The position numbers and the translations under genes were made by a program. From Candidatus Kuenenia stuttgartensis (GTDB taxonomy: Bacteria; Planctomycetota; UBA1135; UBA2386), in the NCBI GenBank assembly GCA_945861365.1, contig CAMAUH010000116.1, positions 1 to 10,124 of the forward strand: 10,124 nt of DNA, written 5' to 3'. The notes under the pieces are model-generated. The model had not been told where the DNA came from and did no database searches. It saw only the letters and a program-made list of their open reading frames with translations. This document shows positions 1-6,187 of the stretch, one piece after another. Every line of letters begins with the position of its first letter. Position 1 is the stretch's first letter.

Positions 1-622
1 CGAGGTAGGCGACCTGCCGGATGTAGCGATCGCGCTCGTCGTCGTCGGCGGTGCGCAACAGCAGCAGGCCGAGTTCGATCAGCGGCACGTCCTGCGTGCC
101 GACGCGCACGGCGACGCCGGCCGGCAGCCGGTCCGGATCGGTGACGACGGCGACCTTCTTCTTCTGCTCCTGCAGCCACAGCTTCAGCATCTCGGCGCCG
201 ATGGCTTCGTCCTTGCCGAGGCCGAGTTCGGTGCGCACCAGCCGTTCCTGCGCGATCTGCACCGCCAGCACGTCGAGCAGCTGCGCTTCGCTGCTGTTGC
301 GCACCCACGGGAAGTCCTGTGGGTTCTGGCCGGCGTCCTGCAGCTGCTTCTGCAGCTGCTGCCAGAACTCGCGGGCCTCGGCGGTGCTCGGCATGAGCTT
401 CTGCTGCTCGGCGGCCTGCCGCGTCACCAGCGTGTCGGCGAGCTGCTCGGCGGTCTGGCGGCCGCGATCGCGACGGCGCAGGTGGAAGGCCATCTCGATC
501 GCCAGGTCGGTGCGGCTGACCACGGCGGGTTGGCCGGCCAGCGTGTAGCGCGCCATCGGCGCGTCCGGTTCCTGCGGCACGAGGCCGAACAACAGCAGGG
601 CTGCAGCTACGGGATGGCTCAT
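1..622 (-). CDS. SurA/peptidyl-prolyl isomerase-like exported protein, N-terminal part (truncated by window edge)
   Basis: The first 207 codons are visible and the C-terminus lies beyond the window. The ATG at 622 is followed by a short hydrophobic stretch (residues 4-15, VAAALLLFGLVP) and then an acidic, proline-containing linker, which reads as an export signal. Residues about 28-130 are helical and rich in Gln and Glu. They follow the plan of SurA-type N-terminal chaperone domains: a short strand with 'AGQPAVVSRTDL', a helix, a spacer near 'STAEAREF', then a helix ending 'QERLVRTELG'. Residues 171-190 (AVRVGTQDVPLIELG) look like the opening of a second such module. If the family is right, the protein would assist folding of exported or outer-membrane proteins, and any rotamase domain would lie in the missing part. 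It starts 54 nt after pstB2 on the same strand and may be read through from the pst operon. The catalytic domain is not seen, so the assignment is tentative. Confidence 0.5.
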   Translation of the reverse strand, partial: MSHPVAAALLLFGLVPQEPDAPMARYTLAGQPAVVSRTDLAIEMAFHLRRRDRGRQTAEQLADTLVTRQAAEQQKLMPSTAEAREFWQQLQKQLQDAGQNPQDFPWVRNSSEAQLLDVLAVQIAQERLVRTELGLGKDEAIGAEMLKLWLQEQKKKVAVVTDPDRLPAGVAVRVGTQDVPLIELGLLLLRTADDDERDRYIRQVAYL

Positions 623-676
623 GGGCCGCGCGAGGATAGCGACCCTGCGGCGCTTCCGCGCGCGCTCGCTGGCGGA

Positions 677-1492
677 TCAGCCGAAGCGGCCTTCGATGTA
701 GTCCGACGTCTGCTGCTGTTGCGGCGACACGAACATCGCCTCGGTCGCCGAGTGTTCGACGACGCGGCCCATCAGCATGAACACGCACTCGTCGCTGGCG
801 CGGCGCGCCTGCGCCATGTTGTGCGTGACGATCAGGATCGAGTAGTGGCCGCGCAGGTCCCAGATCAGGTCCTCGACCGCCGAAGTCGCCTCCGGATCGA
901 GCGCGCTGCACGGTTCGTCCATCAGCAGCACGGTCGGTTTGGTCGGCAGCAGCCGCGCGATGCAGAGCTTCTGCTGCTCTTCCAGCGACAGCCCGGTGGC
1001 CTTGTGTTGCAGCCGGTCCTTCACGCGATCCCACAGCAGCACTTCGCGCAGCGCCTGCTCGACCATGCCATCTTCGTCGGCGCGGCTGCTGTGCCGGGTC
1101 GCGTGCAGGCGATGGCCGAACAGCACGTTGTCGCGGATCGACAGCGGCAAGGGGTTCGGCCGCTGGAACACCATGCCGACATGCGCGCGCACCTGGATGC
1201 GCGACGCCTGCTCGCCGTAGATGTCCTCGCCGAGCACCTTGATGGTGCCGGTGGTCGTCACGTAGCCGAGGCGCTCGTTGATGCGGTTGCAGCTGCGCAG
1301 CAGTGTCGACTTGCCGCAGCCGGACGGGCCGATCAGTGCGGTGACGATGCCGGACTTGATGGTCAGGTCGACGTCGTGCAGCGCCTGGAACTTGCCGTAC
1401 CACAGGTTGAGCCTGGCGACCTCGATGGCGGGGGGCGCTTCCTTCGCGTGGACGAGAACCTCGTCCGGTCGGCGTTTGGGTAGATCAACCAA
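677..1492 (-). CDS. pstB2: Phosphate ABC transporter ATPase, second PstB with degenerate signature motif
   Basis: This is a 271-residue PstB-type ATP-binding subunit that would sit on the cytoplasmic face of PstC/PstA and power phosphate import. The A-loop Tyr is residue 32, Walker A is 55-62 (GPSGCGKS), the Q-loop is at Gln110 (VFQRPNPLP), Walker B is 188-193 (VLLMDE), the D-loop is SALD (196-199) and the switch His is 224 (VTHNMAQA). All are canonical for PstB. The exception is the ABC signature: where PstB has LSGGQQQ, residues 168-174 read LSLEEQQ, a same-length substitution, so not a frameshift. The start is inferred as TTG at 1492, which overlaps the pstB1 stop as TTGGTTGA. A GGAGG in the end of pstB1 lies about 10 nt upstream. 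The open frame extends further upstream inside pstB1, but that part has no family similarity. The gene is probably translationally coupled to pstB1, and its product is its likely dimer partner. Family assignment is near certain; the start is less so. Confidence 0.93.
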   Translation of the reverse strand: MVDLPKRRPDEVLVHAKEAPPAIEVARLNLWYGKFQALHDVDLTIKSGIVTALIGPSGCGKSTLLRSCNRINERLGYVTTTGTIKVLGEDIYGEQASRIQVRAHVGMVFQRPNPLPLSIRDNVLFGHRLHATRHSSRADEDGMVEQALREVLLWDRVKDRLQHKATGLSLEEQQKLCIARLLPTKPTVLLMDEPCSALDPEATSAVEDLIWDLRGHYSILIVTHNMAQARRASDECVFMLMGRVVEHSATEAMFVSPQQQQTSDYIEGRFG

Positions 1493-2249
1493 AACGGCCC
1501 TCCAGGTAGTCGATCGTGCGTTGGTCCTTGGCGCCGCCGGAGAACAGGGACTCCGTCTCGGCGATCTCGACGCAGCGTCCACCGAGGAAGAACGCGGTGC
1601 GGTCGGCGAGGCGGCGCGCCTGCTGCACGAGGTTGGTGACCAGCACGATGGTCAACTCCTGCCGCAGCTCCTTCAGCACCTCTTCGATGCGCATCGTCGT
1701 CACCGGATCGACCGCGATCGAGAACTCGTCGAGCAGCAACAGGGCTGGCTCCTGCGACAGCGCGCGCGCGATCGTCAGTCGCTGCTGTTGGCCACCGCTG
1801 AGCAGCGAGCCGAGGTTCTGCAGGCGATCCTTCACTTCGTCCCAGAGCGCTGCCCGTCGCAGGCAGCGCTCCACGATCGCGTCGAGGTCGGCGCGCGAAC
1901 GCATGCCGCGCAGCCGCGGCGCCAGCGCGACGTTGTCGTAGATCGACAACGGCAGGCCGACCGGCAGCGGGAACACCACGCCGATGCGGCGCCGTAGCGC
2001 GTACAGGTTGGTGATGTGCTGGACGTCGTGGCCCGCGAAACGGACCTCGCCTTCGACGCGCATGTTCGGCACGAACTCGTCCATGCGGTTGATCGCCCGC
2101 AGGAACGACGTCTTGCCGGCGTTGGCGGGGCCGATCAGGCCGAAGATCTCGTTGGGCCGGACCTGCAGGTCGACGCCTTGCAGCGCGACCTTGTCGCCAT
2201 AGCGGATGCCGAGTCCGCGAACCTCGAGCAGTGCGGGAGCTGCGGTCAC
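1485..2249 (-). CDS. pstB1: Phosphate ABC transporter ATPase, PstB with degenerate Q-loop and H-switch
   Basis: This is a 254-residue PstB-family ATPase, close to the usual family length. Walker A is 40-47 (GPANAGKT), the signature is intact (LSGGQ, 150-154), and Walker B with its catalytic Glu is 170-175 (LLLLDE). Two catalytic elements are altered. The Q-loop reads VFPLPVGLP instead of the PstB pattern VFQKPNPFP, so Gln becomes Pro94. The H-switch reads VTNLVQQA instead of VTHNMQQA, so His becomes Asn206. The D-loop is IAVD rather than SALD. The DNA around both sites stays in frame and the flanking family residues are kept (LSIYDNV, QQARRLAD). The start is GTG at 2249, overlapping the pstA stop as GTGA, with GGAGG 8 nt upstream; a GTG one codon earlier is possible. 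On its own this subunit is probably a poor ATPase. Its intact LSGGQ suggests it completes the active site of PstB2. Confidence 0.93.
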   Translation of the reverse strand: MTAAPALLEVRGLGIRYGDKVALQGVDLQVRPNEIFGLIGPANAGKTSFLRAINRMDEFVPNMRVEGEVRFAGHDVQHITNLYALRRRIGVVFPLPVGLPLSIYDNVALAPRLRGMRSRADLDAIVERCLRRAALWDEVKDRLQNLGSLLSGGQQQRLTIARALSQEPALLLLDEFSIAVDPVTTMRIEEVLKELRQELTIVLVTNLVQQARRLADRTAFFLGGRCVEIAETESLFSGGAKDQRTIDYLEGRFG

Positions 2250-3136
2250 CACTTCTTCCTCCCGCGCAGGCGCATGCGGAACCAGATCGCCAGCGCATTC
2301 ATCGTCAGGACGACGAGGATCAGCGTCAGCGCGACGGCGAAGGGCACGTGCCGCGGCACGCCGGTCACCTGGGTCGACACCGTGTAGAGGTGGAACGACA
2401 ACGCCATCGTGCGGTCGAAGACCGATTCCGGCGGCACCAGCCGCAAGAACACCGCGCCGGTGAACATGATCGGTGCCGTCTCGCCGACGGCGCGGCTCAC
2501 CACGAGGATCAGGCCGGTCAGGATGCCGCTGACCGAGTTCGGCAACACGATGGACCAGATCGTCTGCCAGCGCGTCGCGCCCATGCTCCAGCACGCTTCG
2601 CGGAACGCCTTCGGCACGGCCTGCATCGCCTCGCGCGTCGACACGATCACGACCGGTAGCGTCATGACCGCGAGGGTGCAGCTCGCCGCCAGGATCGACT
2701 CGCCGAAGTTCATGAAGTGCACGAACGCGCCGACGCCGAACAGTGCGTGCACGATCGAGGGCACGCCGGCGAGGTTGACGATCGCCATGTTGATGATGCG
2801 CGTCAGCCAGTTGTCGCGGGCGTACTCACTCAGGTAGACGGCGGCAGCGACACCGAGCGGCAGGGCGACCATCAGCGCGACCGCGGTCAGCCAAACGGTG
2901 CCGACCAGTGCCGGGTAGATGCCGCCGGCGGCACCGAGCTTGGATGGCTTCTGGGAGAAGAACTCCCAGGTCATGCCGGGGGCGCCTTCGACGACGAGCA
3001 CGCCGAGGATGCCGAGCACCGGCACCAGCAGCAGCAGCGCCATCATCAGGAACAGCAGCCGCATCAAGCGCTGCGCCTGCAGGCTGCGCAGTTCGTGCGC
3101 AGTGGCTCGGAAGCCGTCCATCGCCGATCGGGTCAC
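2246..3136 (-). CDS. pstA: Phosphate ABC transporter permease PstA
   Basis: This inner-membrane permease subunit pairs with PstC to form the phosphate channel. The 296-residue length is the usual one for PstA. A cytoplasmic N-terminus (1-24) is followed by a strong membrane segment (25-50), then further segments near 73-102, 114-142, 145-166, 202-228 and 265-288. The ABC permease EAA loop is at 180-199 (EACWSMGATRW, then VLP), where it would contact the PstB subunits; the motif reads EAC here. Typical PstA stretches include YPALVGT (75-81), AGVPSIVHALFG (123-134) and SRAVGETAPI (214-223). The start is GTG at 3136, overlapping the pstC stop as GTGA with GGAGG 5 nt upstream. An ATG five codons later lacks a ribosome site. 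The open frame extends far into pstC, but that upstream part is an antisense-like shadow without membrane character. Confidence 0.95.
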   Translation of the reverse strand: MTRSAMDGFRATAHELRSLQAQRLMRLLFLMMALLLLVPVLGILGVLVVEGAPGMTWEFFSQKPSKLGAAGGIYPALVGTVWLTAVALMVALPLGVAAAVYLSEYARDNWLTRIINMAIVNLAGVPSIVHALFGVGAFVHFMNFGESILAASCTLAVMTLPVVIVSTREAMQAVPKAFREACWSMGATRWQTIWSIVLPNSVSGILTGLILVVSRAVGETAPIMFTGAVFLRLVPPESVFDRTMALSFHLYTVSTQVTGVPRHVPFAVALTLILVVLTMNALAIWFRMRLRGRKKW

Positions 3137-4065
3137 GATCGCCTCCGGCCGCGCACGATGCGATCGGCGAGCAGGTTGATCGCGAAGGTGATGAAGAACA
3201 GCACCAGTCCCAGCACGAACAGCGCCTGGTAGTGATCGCTGTCGACGGCAGCTTCGCCGAGTTCGGCGGCGATCGTCGCGGTCAGGGTGGCCGCCGAGTC
3301 GAACACGCTGCCTGGCGCCATCAGCGTGTGGCCACTGGCCATCAGCACGGCGATGGTTTCGCCGAATGCGCGGCCGATGCCGAGCAGCACGGCCGCCGAC
3401 AGGCCCGGTCGCGCATGCGGCAACACGACCTTGTAGATCACCTGCCAGCGGGTGGCGCCGAGCGCTTCCGCCGCTTCGCGATAACTGTCGGGCACTGCCT
3501 TCAGCGCGTCCTCGGCGAGCGTCGTCATGATCGGCGCTGCCATCAAGCCGAGGATCAGCCCCGCGTTCAGCACGTTGAGGCCGATCTGCACGCCGAACAC
3601 CGACTGGATCATCGGGTTGAAGACCTGCAAGCCGATGACGCCCCAGACCACGGAAGGAATCGCCGCCAGCAGTTCGACCAGGATCTTCAGCCACTCGCGC
3701 CGGCGGCCGGTCGCGAACTCGCCGATGTAGACAGCGGCGCAGAAGGACAGCGGCACGGCGACCAACATCGCCACCGCGGTGATCCATGCCGTGCCGGCGA
3801 TCATCGCCCAGGCCCCGTAGGTCGGGGGGCTGACCGTCGGCTCCCAGCGGGTGCCGAAGAACAGCTCCGACCACGACAGCCGGTTCCAGGCGAACTCGAA
3901 GCCCTGCGAACCGATGAACGCGAAGATCGCGACGATGAAGAGGATCGTCGACACGCCACCGATGCTGACTGCCAGCCGCGCGGCGAGATCCCGCCACCAG
4001 GCGGCGTCGCGGCGGGCGAGTTCGCGGGCGAGGCTGTCGTGGGTCGAGGTGGGCGTGCGCGTCAT
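3133..4065 (-). CDS. pstC: Phosphate ABC transporter permease PstC
   Basis: This 310-residue inner-membrane permease is the partner of PstA. After an N-terminal cytoplasmic stretch (1-30) there is a first membrane segment (32-52), then a periplasmic loop with FFGTRWEP and PPTYGAW. Further segments lie near 90-114, 127-148, 165-182, 222-244 and 280-300. The EAA loop lies at 197-216 (REAAEALGATRWQ, then VLP). GRAFGETIAVLMASG (231-245) is strongly PstC-like. The ATG at 4065 begins 2 nt after the phoU stop. A TTG at 4071 that overlaps that stop (TTGA) is the alternative. The gene lies between phoU and pstA and overlaps pstA by 4 nt, which points to tight translational coupling of the membrane part of the transporter. 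Confidence 0.95.
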   Translation of the reverse strand: MTRTPTSTHDSLARELARRDAAWWRDLAARLAVSIGGVSTILFIVAIFAFIGSQGFEFAWNRLSWSELFFGTRWEPTVSPPTYGAWAMIAGTAWITAVAMLVAVPLSFCAAVYIGEFATGRRREWLKILVELLAAIPSVVWGVIGLQVFNPMIQSVFGVQIGLNVLNAGLILGLMAAPIMTTLAEDALKAVPDSYREAAEALGATRWQVIYKVVLPHARPGLSAAVLLGIGRAFGETIAVLMASGHTLMAPGSVFDSAATLTATIAAELGEAAVDSDHYQALFVLGLVLFFITFAINLLADRIVRGRRRS

Positions 4066-4067
4066 GC

Positions 4068-5132
4068 TCAACTCGCCTGCTCGCCGCGCAGGATCTCCAT
4101 CAGTTCGCGGATCCGCGGGGTGATCTGGCGGTAGACGCTCTCCGGACCAGCGGACGTGTCGATGTCCCAGACCAGCATCGTCGTGTGGAACGGCAGGCGA
4201 CCGGTGTGTTCGCGCGCATCGCGGAGGAGGCCGACCACCAGATGGAACTCGTCCATCTGCTCGCTCAGGCTCGCCAGCGGCGTCGGCCAGGCCTTGAAGA
4301 GGTCGATGCCGACCGTCTGCGCGAAGCGCAGGTAGGCATCCTCGATCTCCTCACCGGGTTGCCAACCAGCGCTGCGGTAGCGCCCGCTGTTCGGGAACGC
4401 CTTGCGCGTGAAGTGCTCCGCCAACTGGCTGGCGCCGCTGTTCAGCGCGTCGACGAACAGGATGTTGAACGTCTTCTCGCCCTTCATCCTGCCGGTCGCG
4501 ACGAAGATCGTCTCCTCGCAGATGTTCTTGGCCTGATGGATGACGCGTTCCAGCCGGTTGAACGTCGCCATCAGCGAGAACAGGTCGTTGCTCGGCCGCG
4601 TGTGCGAATCGCCCTCGATCACCAGGTCGTGGAAGACCTTGTCGAAGTACGGCGTGAACTGCCGGGCCGCCGTCATCGTCGATTGGGCCAGCGGAACATC
4701 GCGCTGCAGGAAGCTGCGCAGGCTGTCGCGCAGCATGCGCCGCGCCTGCTCGGACATCATCTCGAGGTCGCGGGACACGACTGTCGACGGCGCCGACGAC
4801 AGATGGGCGGCGGTGCGGGAGATCGTCGCGGCGTAGTCGCCGATGCGTTCCAAGGCGACGTTCAACCGCAGCACCGCCGACACATAGCGCAGGTGGCCGG
4901 CGCTCGGCAGGTGGCGCGCGACGAAGGCGTGGCAAAGGCGATCGATCTCGCGCGTCTGGCGATTGATCGTGTAGTCGCCGATCACGGTCAGCGCGGCCCG
5001 ATCCTTGTCCATGCTGAGCAGCGAGCCGACCGCGTCCTCGATCGCCTTGGTGATCGATTGGCCGACGATCCCGACCAGGTCCTGGATCCAGTTCAGATCG
5101 CGCTGCAGGCGTTCTTCGTAGTGTGTTGCCAC
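4068..5132 (-). CDS. phoU: PhoU fused to a degenerate low-molecular-weight phosphatase/ArsC-like domain
   Basis: PhoU proteins are cytoplasmic helical-bundle regulators of the Pst transporter and its sensor kinase, usually about 220 residues. This one has 354. Residues 1-215 hold two PhoU repeats. The first has the metal-binding motif ERIGDYA (95-101). In the second the matching site reads ERVIHQA (195-201), so its Gly-Asp is lost, although the context NRLER and KNICEETIFVATG is typical. Residues 220-350 resemble the LMW-PTP/thioredoxin-coupled ArsC family: strand FNILFV, a P-loop helix followed by SQLAEHF, then SAGWQPG, VGIDL, LLRDARE and VWDIDTSAG near the place of the family's DP motif. 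The catalytic CX5R loop is VDALNSGAS (227-235), with Asp228 in place of Cys and Ala234 in place of Arg, so phosphatase or reductase activity is not expected. The GTG start at 5132 gives a PhoU-like beginning (ATHYEERLQRDL); no clear ribosome site is seen. It sits 66 nt after pstS and 2 nt before pstC. The PhoU part is near certain and the fused domain is likely. Confidence 0.9.
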   Translation of the reverse strand: MATHYEERLQRDLNWIQDLVGIVGQSITKAIEDAVGSLLSMDKDRAALTVIGDYTINRQTREIDRLCHAFVARHLPSAGHLRYVSAVLRLNVALERIGDYAATISRTAAHLSSAPSTVVSRDLEMMSEQARRMLRDSLRSFLQRDVPLAQSTMTAARQFTPYFDKVFHDLVIEGDSHTRPSNDLFSLMATFNRLERVIHQAKNICEETIFVATGRMKGEKTFNILFVDALNSGASQLAEHFTRKAFPNSGRYRSAGWQPGEEIEDAYLRFAQTVGIDLFKAWPTPLASLSEQMDEFHLVVGLLRDAREHTGRLPFHTTMLVWDIDTSAGPESVYRQITPRIRELMEILRGEQAS

Positions 5133-5198
5133 GTCGTTCGTCGGTTGGTTGGCAGGATCGGAGCGAAGCGTTGCCCCAGGATCCAGTTCGCTGGCTGG

Positions 5199-6080
5199 TC
5201 AGTCCAGCTTGCGCAGAGGTGGATAGCCGTGATCGCGCAGCACGCGCTGTCCAGCGTCGCCCTTGATCCAGTCCAGGTACTCCTTGGTCGCGCCGCGCGG
5301 CTGCCCGTTGGTGTACATGAACAACGGTCGGGCGATCGGATACTCGCCGCTGATGATGGTGTCGTCGCTCGGCGTGATCGCGCCGTCGTCAGGGCCGCGC
5401 TGCACGGGGACGACGCGCACCGAGGGGTTGGCGTAGGCCAGGCCGCTGTAGCCGATGGCGCCGCGCACCTTGCCGCAGACCTCGACGACGTCCTTGCTGC
5501 CGTTCATGTTGCGGCACTCGAGCTTGAAGCGGCCGCGGTTGCCGCCCAGCACGGCATCGCGGAAGTACTCGTAGGTGCCGCTGTTGTTCTGCCGGCTGAC
5601 GAACACGATGTGGTCGTCCTTCGGGCCGAGGTCGACGCCAAGCTGTGACCATCGCTGCAGCTCGCCGCCATCGCCGAACAGGGCCTTCAACTGCGCCATC
5701 GTGATCGAGCGCAGCGGGTTGTCCTTGTGCACGTAGATCGCGATGCCGTCGTAGCCGACGTGGTGCTCGATCGGATCGCTGCCGTTCGACCTGGCCCGGG
5801 CCAGCTCCTCCTTCTTCAGCTTCCGGCTGCTGTTGGCGAGGTCGATCTTGCCGACGATCATTGCGGCGATGCCGGTTCCCGAGCCGCCGCCGGATACCGA
5901 CACCACGATGTGGTCCGTCAGTTTGTCATAGGCCTCGGCCCAAGCCCCGGCGACCTCCAGCATCGTGTCGGAGCCGAGGTTGCGGACCTCTTGGTAGTGC
6001 CGCTTGCCACCGAAGCAGGCACTGGCGCAGGCCGCAACGGTGATCCAGGCGAGCGCGCGCAGCCGTTGCGAGGGAGTCAT
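5199..6080 (-). CDS. pstS: Phosphate-binding lipoprotein PstS
   Basis: This is the periplasmic phosphate receptor of the Pst transporter, 293 residues. The N-terminus has basic residues, a hydrophobic stretch LAWITVAA and two candidate lipobox cysteines: Cys18 (VAAC) and Cys22 (ASAC). It is therefore probably membrane-anchored rather than free. Phosphate-contact regions of the family are visible: NLGSDTM (34-40), VSGGGSGTG (62-70), NSSRKLK (83-89) and RQNNSGTYEYF (163-173). Arg163, Ser167, Gly168 and Thr169 align with the Arg-x3-Ser-Gly-Thr ligand set of E. coli PstS. GAIGYSGLAY (208-217) is also typical. The ATG at 6080 is the first that keeps the signal peptide, and no strong ribosome site precedes it. 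It is the first gene of the pst operon and follows a 107-nt gap that probably carries the promoter. Confidence 0.95.
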   Translation of the reverse strand: MTPSQRLRALAWITVAACASACFGGKRHYQEVRNLGSDTMLEVAGAWAEAYDKLTDHIVVSVSGGGSGTGIAAMIVGKIDLANSSRKLKKEELARARSNGSDPIEHHVGYDGIAIYVHKDNPLRSITMAQLKALFGDGGELQRWSQLGVDLGPKDDHIVFVSRQNNSGTYEYFRDAVLGGNRGRFKLECRNMNGSKDVVEVCGKVRGAIGYSGLAYANPSVRVVPVQRGPDDGAITPSDDTIISGEYPIARPLFMYTNGQPRGATKEYLDWIKGDAGQRVLRDHGYPPLRKLD

Positions 6081-6187
6081 GCGAGAGGGATGGATCCTGA
6101 CCCGTCTGTACCGACGTAGCGCATCAGATTGCAGGGCTGCGTGAGGAAAGCAACGCCGAGCCGTGAGGGAATCATCAAGATCGGCGT
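6081..6187 (-). promoter_or_regulatory. Intergenic gap upstream of pstS, probable pst promoter region
   Basis: This 107-nt gap separates the acyltransferase stop from the pstS start, whereas the neighbouring gene joins are mostly overlaps, so it is the best place for a pst promoter. On the minus strand a TTGCTT is followed 17 nt later by AATCTG, which fits a -35/-10 spacing but is a poor -10 box. I see no recognisable pair of PhoB-box half-sites (CTGTCAT type) and no hairpin with a T-run. The promoter role is inferred from position. Confidence 0.3.

Noticed and set aside
623..676. Rho-independent terminator after pstB2
   Set aside because: Only short GC stems are possible and no T-run follows on the minus strand.
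482..1483. Plus-strand open frame of 333 codons opposite pstB2
   Set aside because: Composition is His/Arg/Gln-rich, typical of antisense frames in GC-rich DNA, and it runs opposite a well-conserved ATPase.
1632..1970. PstB1 Q-loop and H-switch changes as sequencing errors
   Set aside because: Each change needs more than one base relative to usual codons and neighbours also differ in a PstB-compatible way (for example IAVD). The frame is intact and the partner shows the reciprocal change, so chance error is unlikely, though not excluded.
2246..3997. Upstream extension of pstA through pstC (583 codons)
   Set aside because: The added part is Arg/Gly/Ala-rich and overlaps pstC, which has full family similarity in its own frame. 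The GTGA junction with a ribosome site marks the true start.
2908..4134. Plus-strand open frame of 408 codons opposite pstC/pstA
   Set aside because: Same antisense composition, no recognisable domain, and the minus strand holds two clear permeases.
5133..5198. Hairpin in the pstS-phoU spacer (ccag-ttcg-ctgg)
   Set aside because: A 4-bp stem is too short to support a terminator or attenuator call without folding computation.
4185..5648. Plus-strand open frame of 487 codons opposite phoU and pstS
   Set aside because: An antisense shadow; the opposite strand carries PhoU and PstS motifs in full.
6081..6187. A PhoB box upstream of pstS
   Set aside because: No pair of CTGTCAT-like half-sites at 11-nt spacing was found by eye on either strand.
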